Shown here in pieces: positions 25,902-33,599 of a stretch of DNA of 64,000 bases. The stretch's first letter is position 1, and the number at the start of each line of letters is the position of its first letter. The DNA is from G965237725 sp965237725. GTDB lineage: Bacteria > Pseudomonadota > Gammaproteobacteria > Arenicellales > Poriferihabitantaceae. Location: assembly GCA_965237725.1 (NCBI GenBank), contig OZ250151.1, positions 3,038,001-3,102,000 on the forward strand. Direction: 5' to 3'. Made by a program: the position numbers and the translations under genes. A model generated the notes under the pieces. That model was not told the origin of the DNA. It did no database searches and saw only the letters and a program-made list of their open reading frames with translations.

Positions 25902-27283
25902 ATTACCCGCCCCGGGTTGAGTATGCCTGCGGGGTCGAGAGCAGATTTAAGTGTTTTCATTAGCGCAATTTCCTCCGCTGTCCTGGAAACCGAGAGATAG
26001 GGTTTTTTCATTACGCCGATACCATGTTCCGCGGAAATTGTAGAATCATAGCCTTTGCACAACTGGTATACCGAGTGGTAAATCGCTTCATTATCCTCGG
26101 TGTTTCCGGTAAATGCTGACAGATGCAGGTTGCCATCACCGATGTGTCCAAAGGGGAAAATCGTAATACCCGGGAAATCTGATTCCAGGCGATGAATAGT
26201 CTTGTCGATAAATTCTTCCATCCGCGACAGGGAAATCCCAACATCAAAATTGGCAGGATGATAGGTTTCGATCATCTGCCCAATTCCATCGCGAATTCGC
26301 CACAGGTCTTTGGCCTGTTGTTCGCTGTCCGCGATTACTGCATTTTCAACAATGTCTTGAGCGTTAGATTGTTCGAGAAACTGCTCTACTCGTTCTCGAT
26401 CATGTTGCTGATCATTTCCACAAATTTCGATCAGTGCATAATATTTGTGGTTAGTTTCAAATGGGTTTCGCAGTTGATCCACGTGCTCGATCGAAGCCTG
26501 ATAATAGTTATCCCACATCACCTCAAAAGAATTCAAGGTATCGGAAAATGATTGCCGGCAGGAATTGAGCAGATCGATGCAATGTGTAAATGAATCTACA
26601 CCGCATAACACGGTAACCCTGCTTCGGGGTTGAGGAAACAACCGCAACACCGCCCGGGTGACAATGCCAAGCACACCTTCACTGCCAATCAACAAATGTT
26701 TTAAATCGAAACCGGCATTGTTTTTCAGTAAGGTATTCATGCTGCTCATGATGGTGGCATCGGGCAGCACGGCTTCGAGGCCCAGAATCAGGTTACGGGT
26801 TGAGCCATAGCGAATCACCTGGTTTCCCCCGGCATTGGTTGCGATATTGCCACCAATATTGCACGAGCCTCGGGCTCCCAGATCCAGGGGAAACAGCAAT
26901 CCGGCATCTTTCGCCGCATTCTGGATTGATTCCAGCGTCGCTCCGGCCTCCACAGTCATAGTCATTCCCTGTGGATCCACTTGTTGAATTTTATTTAATC
27001 GTTCCAGAGAAATACTGACTTCATTGGCTTTGGGCGTGGCACCTCCGCATAGGCCGGTTAACCCACCCTGGACAACAATGGGTTGAGAAAATTTTACGGC
27101 GATCTGCATGACCTGGGCAATATCTTCAGTGGATTTTGGACGGATTACTGCAAGGGGTTTGGTTTGGGAGCTTGATGTCCAGTCACAGGCGTATTTTTCG
27201 GTGACCTGATCGCCTTTTAACACTGCGCTGTCGCCAATTCGGGACTCGACTTCCGCGATGAACTGTTGAAAATTATTCGACAT
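25898..27283 (-). CDS. FAD-binding oxidase, GlcD/D-2-hydroxyacid dehydrogenase-like
   Basis: From the ATG at 27283 (AGGAA about 8 bases upstream) the protein has 461 residues; an in-frame ATG at 27316 would add 11. It has an N-terminal PCMH-type FAD domain (VQGGLTGLCGGATPKANEV, then DLGARGSCNIGGNIATNAGG) and a C-terminal FAD-oxidase C domain with HIGDGNLHLSAF and SAEHGIGVMKKPYL. The family includes glycolate oxidase GlcD, D-lactate and D-2-hydroxyglutarate dehydrogenases. 2-Hydroxyglutarate would link to the 2-oxoglutarate made from hydroxyproline, but this is inference. The stop codon lies in the MITE target duplication. Confidence 0.85.
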   Translation of the reverse strand: MSNNFQQFIAEVESRIGDSAVLKGDQVTEKYACDWTSSSQTKPLAVIRPKSTEDIAQVMQIAVKFSQPIVVQGGLTGLCGGATPKANEVSISLERLNKIQQVDPQGMTMTVEAGATLESIQNAAKDAGLLFPLDLGARGSCNIGGNIATNAGGNQVIRYGSTRNLILGLEAVLPDATIMSSMNTLLKNNAGFDLKHLLIGSEGVLGIVTRAVLRLFPQPRSRVTVLCGVDSFTHCIDLLNSCRQSFSDTLNSFEVMWDNYYQASIEHVDQLRNPFETNHKYYALIEICGNDQQHDRERVEQFLEQSNAQDIVENAVIADSEQQAKDLWRIRDGIGQMIETYHPANFDVGISLSRMEEFIDKTIHRLESDFPGITIFPFGHIGDGNLHLSAFTGNTEDNEAIYHSVYQLCKGYDSTISAEHGIGVMKKPYLSVSRTAEEIALMKTLKSALDPAGILNPGRVI

Positions 27284-27446
27284 ACTATTGTTCCTGTAAA
27301 TTGTAATCCCACGCATTATAGGGGCAAGGACTATAGTTGCAGGAATTTGTCCCGAACAACAACCGCCAATTCTGTTATTTCTATCTACAGTAACATCGGA
27401 TACTGGTAATCTATTTTGTGTTTTGTAATTTAATGTGCCTACAAAT

Positions 27447-28493
27447 TCAGGTAACCAGTGCCTGAAATACCATTCCGGATATTATGGAACCCACCAGGCC
27501 AATGGAAAGATAGAAAACAAAAACCGATTTCTTGACCAGGGCATAAACCGCAATGGCGGCGGGAATCGATGAAACTGCTCCTGCTAGCATAAATGCCATG
27601 GCAGCGCCCATGGACATGCCCATATCGATTAATTCACCCACCAGCGGAATTGCGGCGTAGCCATTGAGGTAGGAGGGCATGCCAATTAATGCGGCTAGCG
27701 GGATTACCAGGGGTGAATCACCGCCGGTATATTCCCGCACCCACTGGGGATCGATATAGGCCACCATCAGGCTTTCAATGAAAAATGCAACGGCTAGCCA
27801 TTTTCCCAGGAACAATGTCGTTAACACAAATTCTGACTTGAACAACAATTTTCGCGGGATATCTTTCCAGAATTGCCACTGAATTGAGGTTTCCTCTTCA
27901 GGGCTACAGGGTGTAGCGCAGCCGCTGGAATATTCTGATAATCGCAGCACATCCCCCATCAGCCCCAATCTTTGCGCCAACAGCACACTGAATCCAGCGA
28001 ATATGCCCAGGGCCATGGCAAATCCGGCTTTGGCCGTAGCAAATTCCACACTGATACCGGCAGAGGTCAATATGTACATTTCCGGATCCATGATCGGCGA
28101 TGCAATCCAGAACGCCATCACTGGTGCCAGGGGAACCCCTGCAGCCAACATGGATGCGATTAGCGGAATTACACCGCAGGAGCAAAATGGGGACAGGGCG
28201 CCGAACACCGATGCCAGTACAATGGTTTTAACCGGATTACCGGAGAACACCTTGACAATGGATTTGTCCGCGCCGCTGGCTTTGATGGATGCGGCCAGGC
28301 CCACGGCAAGCAGAAAAAAGGGTGCGATGTAAATAAATGCATCGAACACAAATTTAATGCTATCTATTGCCTGGGGCGGATTAAAAATACCCAGCAGCCC
28401 AAGGGCTAATAGCAAAAACAGGATGACTCGGTCAAATTTAATCTGACGAAGGTCTGCCAGGAAGCTGGAAATTGTTGAGGCGTTGGTATTCAT
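27447..28493 (-). CDS. ArsP/SO_0444-type permease
   Basis: A 348-residue integral membrane permease of the DUF318/ArsP group, with about eight to ten hydrophobic helices. The paired signature segments FSPFCSCGVIPLIASMLAAG and FWIASPIMDPEMYIL in the first half are repeated in degenerate form in the second half (PLAALIGMPSYLNGYAAIPL). Members export metals or metalloids such as Cu, Zn or methylated arsenic. An ArsR-family gene lies 58 bp upstream on the same strand. Between them is an inverted repeat similar to that before the regulator, which supports metal-dependent control. Confidence 0.8.
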   Translation of the reverse strand: MNTNASTISSFLADLRQIKFDRVILFLLLALGLLGIFNPPQAIDSIKFVFDAFIYIAPFFLLAVGLAASIKASGADKSIVKVFSGNPVKTIVLASVFGALSPFCSCGVIPLIASMLAAGVPLAPVMAFWIASPIMDPEMYILTSAGISVEFATAKAGFAMALGIFAGFSVLLAQRLGLMGDVLRLSEYSSGCATPCSPEEETSIQWQFWKDIPRKLLFKSEFVLTTLFLGKWLAVAFFIESLMVAYIDPQWVREYTGGDSPLVIPLAALIGMPSYLNGYAAIPLVGELIDMGMSMGAAMAFMLAGAVSSIPAAIAVYALVKKSVFVFYLSIGLVGSIISGMVFQALVT

Positions 28494-28516
28494 AATTAGA
28501 TCCGGTTAGTATTGTA

Positions 28517-28534
28517 TTTCTAGTAATATAGAAA
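28517..28534. promoter_or_regulatory. Inverted repeat between ArsR gene and permease
   Basis: TTTCTA (28517-28522), six bases, then TAGAAA (28529-28534), 24 bp before the permease start. It begins with the same TATTTCTAG core as the operator at 28900 and is likely a second ArsR site. Confidence 0.5.
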
Positions 28535-28551
28535 CATGGTGATAAAAAAAG

Positions 28552-28863
28552 TCAACCCACTTTTTTGATATTTTGACGAATACAGCATTCGGCATGAAGA
28601 TAATCATTTGCAGCATTTAATACATCATATTGCACCGAACAAAACAGGGCATTGGCCTCTCTGGATTGTTTGATTAATCCGGCATTTTTTAAATGCAGCA
28701 AATGATGGGACAGGGTGGAGCCAGGGATATTTAATTCTTTCTGAATTTCCCCCACTTTGAGTCCATGATCACCTGCCTCAACCAGAATTTTGATAATACA
28801 CAATCGCGTGGCATTGCCCAGCTGACTGAAAATTTCCGCGGCGTTCTCGTTTGATAATTTCAT
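28552..28863 (-). CDS. ArsR-family winged-helix repressor
   Basis: A 103-residue ArsR/SmtB-type regulator. The winged helix-turn-helix is clear: GLKVGEIQKELNIPGSTLSHHLLHLKNAGLIKQSREANALFCSV. Cys residues lie at the N-terminal ATRLCIIKI and the C-terminal AECCIRQ; the CC pair could help sense a metal. The gene precedes the permease on the same strand, and 9-bp palindromic arms lie 37 bp upstream of its start. Autorepression released by metal is the expected mechanism; which metal is unknown. Confidence 0.85.
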   Translation of the reverse strand: MKLSNENAAEIFSQLGNATRLCIIKILVEAGDHGLKVGEIQKELNIPGSTLSHHLLHLKNAGLIKQSREANALFCSVQYDVLNAANDYLHAECCIRQNIKKVG

Positions 28864-28899
28864 AAAACGGAGAATATCCGCTAACGATTAGTTTGTCAA

Positions 28900-28927
28900 C
28901 TATATTTCTAGAATAACCGAAATATAG
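28900..28927. promoter_or_regulatory. Candidate ArsR operator
   Basis: A perfect 9-bp inverted repeat, CTATATTTC (28900-28908) and GAAATATAG (28919-28927), separated by ten bases and located 37 bp upstream of the ArsR ATG. Size and position suit an autoregulatory operator over the promoter. Confidence 0.65.
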
Positions 28928-29139
28928 TTTGCAATCAAAGAGCAATTTGCGTGGTTTGAGCATGCTTAACCGAAAACATCTAAGCAGCCTCCAGTGGTTT
29001 CATAGCGTTGAACCATGATGGTCGAATTAATTATTGCCCTTGATTTTCCAAACCGATCTGAATATGGTTCAACAGCACCCGATAAGCAAAGATTATTCCC
29101 AGGATCTATATTTCAACGAACTTCAACATAAATCAGACT

Positions 29140-29727
29140 GTGAAACGAATTGAAATTCCGCCTGGATCAGCAATACTCATCGAACTGACGAAAGGACAAA
29201 AATTCCGCGTGACCAATAGCGAAGGGGGTCAAGTGGTGGATACCTGGGCTTTTAAAAAAGAGGATGTTGATCAATATCTTTCCATGGAACATAGCCGCTC
29301 GGCAATTTATCGGCTGTGGTTTAAACCCGGGGATACCCTGGTCAGCAACCTTTTTCAGCCGATGCTTACCATAGTCGATGATACTTCCCCGGGTCTGCAC
29401 GATACCCTGCATGCCGCCTGCAGCGTGGGAAGCAATGATTTTTATGGCGCGGCAAACCGCCATCCGAATTGCCAGGACAATCTGAAAGCCCAGATGGCTG
29501 AACGTGGATTTAATCTGACCCACATTCCCTGCCCGTGGAATTTATTCGAGCATGCGCTGGTTAATGATGATTCCACCCTGCTGGATCAGCCTTCAACAGC
29601 GCAACCTGGGGATTATGTGGAATTGAAAACCGAAATGCCAATATTCCTGGTTTGTTCAGCCTGTCCATCCCAGGTGGGTGGGATAAGCGGTGGTATACCC
29701 CGGGGTGCGGCGATAGACTTACCATGA
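29140..29727 (+). CDS. DUF1989 (urea carboxylase-associated) protein
   Basis: A 195-residue DUF1989 protein with the family segments GQVVDTWAF, YLSMEHSRSAIYRLWFKPGDTLVSN and the Cys-containing CPWNLFEH and SACPSQ. DUF1989 proteins are typically encoded beside urea-carboxylase/guanidine genes; some are carboxyguanidine deiminase subunits. Such neighbours are absent here, so the substrate is open. The start is a GTG. It is divergent from the ArsR gene across about 276 bp, in which only the ArsR operator is recognisable. The C-terminus is rich in Gly. Confidence 0.75.
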   Translation: MKRIEIPPGSAILIELTKGQKFRVTNSEGGQVVDTWAFKKEDVDQYLSMEHSRSAIYRLWFKPGDTLVSNLFQPMLTIVDDTSPGLHDTLHAACSVGSNDFYGAANRHPNCQDNLKAQMAERGFNLTHIPCPWNLFEHALVNDDSTLLDQPSTAQPGDYVELKTEMPIFLVCSACPSQVGGISGGIPRGAAIDLP

Positions 29728-30030
29728 TCAATGTAAATACAAGGATTGATCTATTACCGGAAGCGAGCGATGAACAAAGTCAGTTTTATGGTTAAAAGTC
29801 TGGTTTTGGCTGTATTAGTGATCAAATGACCACGAAATCCCGTATAAATTAACTTTATAAATAGGCTAGATATCACTGGTAAATTAACAGGGTTTCTCTT
29901 ATATTACGGCCAGCTACAAGTATTGATATTGGCAGTTTGGTTATTCCCTCCGTGTTATTCACTTGATTCCCCGTTTCACTACTAAAAGCATTCTGCAACA
30001 TTTTATTAATTTACAAAGGTATATAGTTAT
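29728..30030. promoter_or_regulatory. Cold-shock gene upstream region with a possible micro-ORF
   Basis: This 303-bp gap ends in what is probably the promoter and untranslated leader of the cold-shock gene; such genes usually have a long structured leader. A 19-codon hydrophobic ORF lies at 29770-29829 (MNKVSFMVKSLVLAVLVIK) behind GGAAGCGAG. It could be a small membrane peptide or chance. No other gene is seen. Confidence 0.4.
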
Positions 30031-30231
30031 ATGGCTACAGGCACTGTAAAGTGGTTTAACGAATCCAAAGGTTTTGGCTTCATTACTCAGGACGATGGCG
30101 GCCCGGATGTATTTGTACATTTCCGCGCGATCGAAGGCTCAGGTTTCAAAACCTTAAACGAAGGCCAGGCTGTCACATTTGAAGTTGAGACCGGACCAAA
30201 AGGTCTTCAAGCAACAAGTGTTACTTCCTAA
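30031..30231 (+). CDS. cspA: Cold-shock protein
   Basis: A 66-residue single cold-shock domain, the normal length. RNP1 is KGFGFI (about 13-18) and RNP2 is VFVHF (about 30-34), so both single-strand nucleic-acid-binding motifs are intact. It acts as an RNA chaperone that melts mRNA structure. Which of the several Csp paralogues it is cannot be told. Two hairpins follow the stop, the second a strong intrinsic terminator, so the gene is a separate transcript. An RRM protein gene follows at 30351. Confidence 0.95.
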   Translation: MATGTVKWFNESKGFGFITQDDGGPDVFVHFRAIEGSGFKTLNEGQAVTFEVETGPKGLQATSVTS

Positions 30232-30240
30232 CCCGACTTC

Positions 30241-30303
30241 ATCGACCGACCTTACGTTGGTCGGTCGATTGAAAGAACCTCGCTTCGGCGGGGTTCTTTT
30301 TTG
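30241..30303 (+). terminator. Double hairpin and intrinsic terminator after cspA
   Basis: First a perfect 11-bp stem, ATCGACCGACC (30241-30251) with GGTCGGTCGAT (30259-30269). Then a stem from 30273 to 30298 closed by a CTTCGG tetraloop, ending in a run of six T. The second is a textbook rho-independent terminator; the first may protect the mRNA 3' end. Confidence 0.9.
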
Positions 30304-30350
30304 TTATTATTAGATTTGATCAGCATCCATATTCCGACAGGGGAACACAA

Positions 30351-30617
30351 TTGAAAAAATTATTTGTAGGTAGCCTTGCTGCCAGTACAAGAGAGAAAGA
30401 TCTTCAGGAGTTATTTTCCGAATTTGGAACAGTGCGTTCATGCAAACTTGTGATGGATGTTTTTTCGGGTGACTGCAAAGGCTTTGGTTTTATCGAAATG
30501 GAAGGCCATGAAGCACGCGCGGCAATCGCCGGATTAAACGGCCGGGAACTACACGGCAAACCAATCAAAGTTAACTTCGAAACGCCCAAACCAGGTGGCG
30601 GTAGACGTCGCCGCTAA
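30351..30617 (+). CDS. Single-RRM RNA-binding protein
   Basis: An 88-residue protein consisting of one RNA-recognition motif and a basic Gly/Arg tail (GGGRRRR). RNP2 is KLFVGSL at residues 3-9 and RNP1 is KGFGFIEM at about 43-50. Such small RRM proteins occur in cyanobacteria and many proteobacteria, often cold-inducible, and are thought to bind mRNA. The start is a TTG behind GGGGAA. It lies 120 bp after the cold-shock gene, beyond its terminator, which agrees with a shared RNA-metabolism role but a separate promoter. Confidence 0.9.
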   Translation: MKKLFVGSLAASTREKDLQELFSEFGTVRSCKLVMDVFSGDCKGFGFIEMEGHEARAAIAGLNGRELHGKPIKVNFETPKPGGGRRRR

Positions 30618-30668
30618 AGACTCAACTGGATCGATTTAACAGGTTCAGGGTTCCAGGAAATTCACAAT

Positions 30669-30695
30669 CGACGCTATTCCATTAGGATAGCGTCG
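30669..30695 (+). terminator. Hairpin after the RRM gene
   Basis: CGACGCTAT (30669-30677) pairs with ATAGCGTCG (30687-30695). It is a stable stem 50 bp after the RRM stop; only a short weak T-run follows, so a terminator or an RNA-processing site are both possible. Confidence 0.5.
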
Positions 30696-30846
30696 CGCTG
30701 TTTATACTCCCCACTAGGGTTAGTGGTTTCTAACCATTCGCCATAGCTGTCACGCCCATGTCGGTGAAATTAGTTTCACCCGGGGAACAAACTCGTTGTA
30801 ACCGGGATAAGTCAAAATTTTTGCAAATAATTGATAAACTCCGCAA

Positions 30847-32769
30847 ATGATTTCCTTTCGAGACATTGCATTACGCCGCGGCACTCAGCTGCTGTTTGAA
30901 GGCGTCAATTTTGATTTACACGACGGCGAAAAAGTTGGGCTGGTAGGAGACAATGGTAGTGGCAAAACCAGTTTGTTTTCTATGTTGTTGGGCGAAATTC
31001 ATTCGGATTTAGGTGATCTTCAATTGCCTCGGGGTATTCGAATTGCCCATGTTGCCCAGGAAACACCCAACAATGATAGCTCGGCACTGGACCATGTGCT
31101 CGATGGTCATAGTGAATTTCGTGCAATTGAATCCAGGTTGATCGCTCTGGGCGATGCTCATAATGAGGTAAGCGGTGAGCTGTACACCCGGATGCAGGAT
31201 ATCGATGGCTATAGCGCACCAGCCCGTGCCGCAAAACTATTGTCTGGACTAGGTTTTCAACCTTCGGATAGTGACCGTGCCACACGTACTTTTTCAGGTG
31301 GCTGGCGAGTTCGATTAAATTTAGCCCAGGCGCTGATGAGTCCATCTGACTTGCTGCTTCTCGATGAGCCCACAAACCATCTCGATCTGGATACCATTGT
31401 ATGGCTGGAAGAATGGTTAAAGCGATACCAGGGCACCCTAATATTGATCTCCCATGATCGGGATTTTCTCGACGGTTGTACCAAAAAAACCCTGCATATC
31501 AAAAATCAGGAGATTCGTGTTTATGCTGGCAATTACTCCCATTTCGAGAAACAACGTGCTGAGCGCCTTGCTCTTGAACAGAGCATGCAGGCAAAGCAGC
31601 AAAGAAAAGTTGCCCACATGGAGAGCTATATTGCGCGATTTAGATACAAGGCGGACAAGGCCAAACAGGCCCAGAGCCGAATCAAAGCCCTGGAAAAAAT
31701 GCAACTGATCGCACCTGCTCACGTTGGTTCACCATTTAACTTTGAGTTCAAACCCTGCGACCGGTTATCCGACCCTATATTGAAGATGGACCACGTCGAT
31801 GCTGGTTATGGTGAGACAGTGGTGCTCAAAGATGTTTCACTTTCCATTGCCCGGGGTGATCGGATAGGTCTGCTCGGTGCAAACGGGGCTGGTAAATCCA
31901 CATTGATAAAAGTAATGGCTGCTGAGCTTGAGGCTATATCAGGTACACGTTTGCCGGCGAAGAACTTGCACATCGGATACTTTGCCCAGCATCAACTCGA
32001 TCAACTGGATCCAGGCCTGACACCGATGCAACAATTTCAGATTAACTATCCAGGAGTCACCACCCAGGAGCTGCGTCGGTTTTTAGGTGGGTTTGATTTT
32101 CAAGGCGATAGAGTGAACGAAGTCATTGGCCCTTTTTCAGGGGGTGAAAAAGCGAGACTTGCACTGGCATTATTAATTTATGACCAACCCAATATTCTCT
32201 TGCTCGACGAACCTACCAATCATCTCGATATGGAAATGCGTCATGCCTTGAGCATGGCTATGCAAACTTTTGAGGGTGCCATCATCCTGGTGTCCCACGA
32301 CCGTAGTTTGATTAACAGTGTTACCGATCGTTTGCTGCTGATTCAAAATGGCAGGGTTGAGCCTTTTAATGATGATATGCCGGCTTATTTGCGAATTTTG
32401 AAACAGGCCAATATTGAATCCCGGAATGCCAATAGTAATGGCAATGCTGGTACAGGGAAGCCGGTCAAAGCAGATGGCGGCGTTAATAAAAAACAACGTC
32501 GGCAATTAACCGCCCAATTGCGACAACAGGTCAAACCCAAACGTGACCAGGTGCGGCGTCTGGAAAAAGATATTCAATCCCTGCAGGGAAAAATTGCCGA
32601 GTTTGAGACGATATTGACCGACCCCAAAATCTATGAAACCGAAAGCACGGCAAACCTCGCTACTTTGATGCAAAAAAAATCTGGACTAGAGGATCAGCTT
32701 GGAAAAACCGAATCGTCATGGTATGCGGCGGCTGAGGAGCTGGAAAAACTGGAAAGCGCCCTTCAATAA
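30847..32769 (+). CDS. ABC-F family ATPase, YheS-like
   Basis: A 640-residue protein with two ABC ATPase domains and no membrane segments, the ABC-F architecture. Walker A motifs are GDNGSGKTS (about 35-43) and GANGAGKST (about 345-353). The signatures are FSGGWRVRL and FSGGEKARL, and both Walker B motifs end in LLLDEPTNHLD. A basic linker (KQQRKVAHMESYIARFRYK) separates the domains and a C-terminal coiled coil ends the protein. The family acts on the ribosome E site to resolve stalled or difficult translation. It leads a run of plus-strand genes, but the next gene looks metabolic, so an operon is not certain. Confidence 0.92.
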   Translation: MISFRDIALRRGTQLLFEGVNFDLHDGEKVGLVGDNGSGKTSLFSMLLGEIHSDLGDLQLPRGIRIAHVAQETPNNDSSALDHVLDGHSEFRAIESRLIALGDAHNEVSGELYTRMQDIDGYSAPARAAKLLSGLGFQPSDSDRATRTFSGGWRVRLNLAQALMSPSDLLLLDEPTNHLDLDTIVWLEEWLKRYQGTLILISHDRDFLDGCTKKTLHIKNQEIRVYAGNYSHFEKQRAERLALEQSMQAKQQRKVAHMESYIARFRYKADKAKQAQSRIKALEKMQLIAPAHVGSPFNFEFKPCDRLSDPILKMDHVDAGYGETVVLKDVSLSIARGDRIGLLGANGAGKSTLIKVMAAELEAISGTRLPAKNLHIGYFAQHQLDQLDPGLTPMQQFQINYPGVTTQELRRFLGGFDFQGDRVNEVIGPFSGGEKARLALALLIYDQPNILLLDEPTNHLDMEMRHALSMAMQTFEGAIILVSHDRSLINSVTDRLLLIQNGRVEPFNDDMPAYLRILKQANIESRNANSNGNAGTGKPVKADGGVNKKQRRQLTAQLRQQVKPKRDQVRRLEKDIQSLQGKIAEFETILTDPKIYETESTANLATLMQKKSGLEDQLGKTESSWYAAAEELEKLESALQ

Positions 32770-32808
32770 TTTAATTGTGACTAACCGATTCTAATTAGAG
32801 ATAAAACT

Positions 32809-33576
32809 ATGAAAACAGATCCTGTTATTTTGATTACTGGTGCCTCTGGCGGAATAGGGCGTGCTGCGGCAGCTGAATGCGCGGCCAAAGGCGCCCGCAT
32901 CGCGGCGCACTACAACAACAACCGTGAATCAGCTGAGCAGCTGGTGAAGTCGTTGCCTGGAAGCGGGCATGAAATCTATCAGGCCGATGTATGCGATCCC
33001 GAACAGGCATTCCAGCTTATCGAAAGGGTGCATAGTGAAATGGACGGCATCGATGTTCTCGTGAACAATGCAGGGGTTTCCCAGCGTCATGATATTGCCA
33101 ACATCGATTATGAAACCTGGCAATCGAGCTGGAAGCGCATCGTAGAAACCAACCTGACTGGTCCCGCGAACTTAAGTTTTTGCGCAATCAAGAAAATGAT
33201 AGCGCAAGGCGAGGGCGAGGGCGGCGGACGAATTGTCAATGTGTCATCGCGGGGTGCGTTTCGGGGTGAGCCCCATATGCCCTGGTATGGCGCATCCAAA
33301 GCCGGTCTCAATGCAATGGGTCAGTCCCTTGCCCAGGCTCTGGGACCCAAAAATATCTTTATTTATACCGTGGCACCTGGATTTGTTGAAACTGAAATGG
33401 CTCAGACTGTTCTGGAGTCCCCCGAGGGAGAGAGCATTCGCAACCAGAGCACCATCGGTCGGGTGGCCCAGCCCGAAGAACTCGGTAATACCATTGCCTA
33501 CCTGGCTCTGGAAGCACCGGAGTTTATGACCGGTTGTATCGTTGATGTGAATGGTGCATCTTATTTACGTTCCTAA
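32809..33576 (+). CDS. Short-chain dehydrogenase/reductase
   Basis: A 255-residue classical SDR with TGASGGIGR at about residues 10-18, a NNAG motif (NNAGVSQ), the catalytic Ser in VNVSSRG, and Tyr-Lys in WYGASKAG. The C-terminal PGFVETEM segment is typical of FabG-like enzymes. It reduces or oxidises a carbonyl/alcohol with NAD(P). It lies 39 bp after the ABC-F gene and 23 bp before a CocE-type hydrolase, with which it may form an operon. Substrate unknown. Confidence 0.85.
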   Translation: MKTDPVILITGASGGIGRAAAAECAAKGARIAAHYNNNRESAEQLVKSLPGSGHEIYQADVCDPEQAFQLIERVHSEMDGIDVLVNNAGVSQRHDIANIDYETWQSSWKRIVETNLTGPANLSFCAIKKMIAQGEGEGGGRIVNVSSRGAFRGEPHMPWYGASKAGLNAMGQSLAQALGPKNIFIYTVAPGFVETEMAQTVLESPEGESIRNQSTIGRVAQPEELGNTIAYLALEAPEFMTGCIVDVNGASYLRS

Positions 33577-33599
33577 TTGTTAGACACGGTTACTGAATT

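Noticed and set aside
25757..25963. ORF inside MITE copy B, also present at 39965-40147 in copy C
   Set aside because: It is shared because the elements are copies. The peptide resembles no transposase or known protein and runs across the element end, so I treat it as non-coding.
27284..27316. Upstream ATG for the FAD oxidase
   Set aside because: The ATG at 27283 has a good AGGAA at proper spacing; the upstream extension is not typical of the family.
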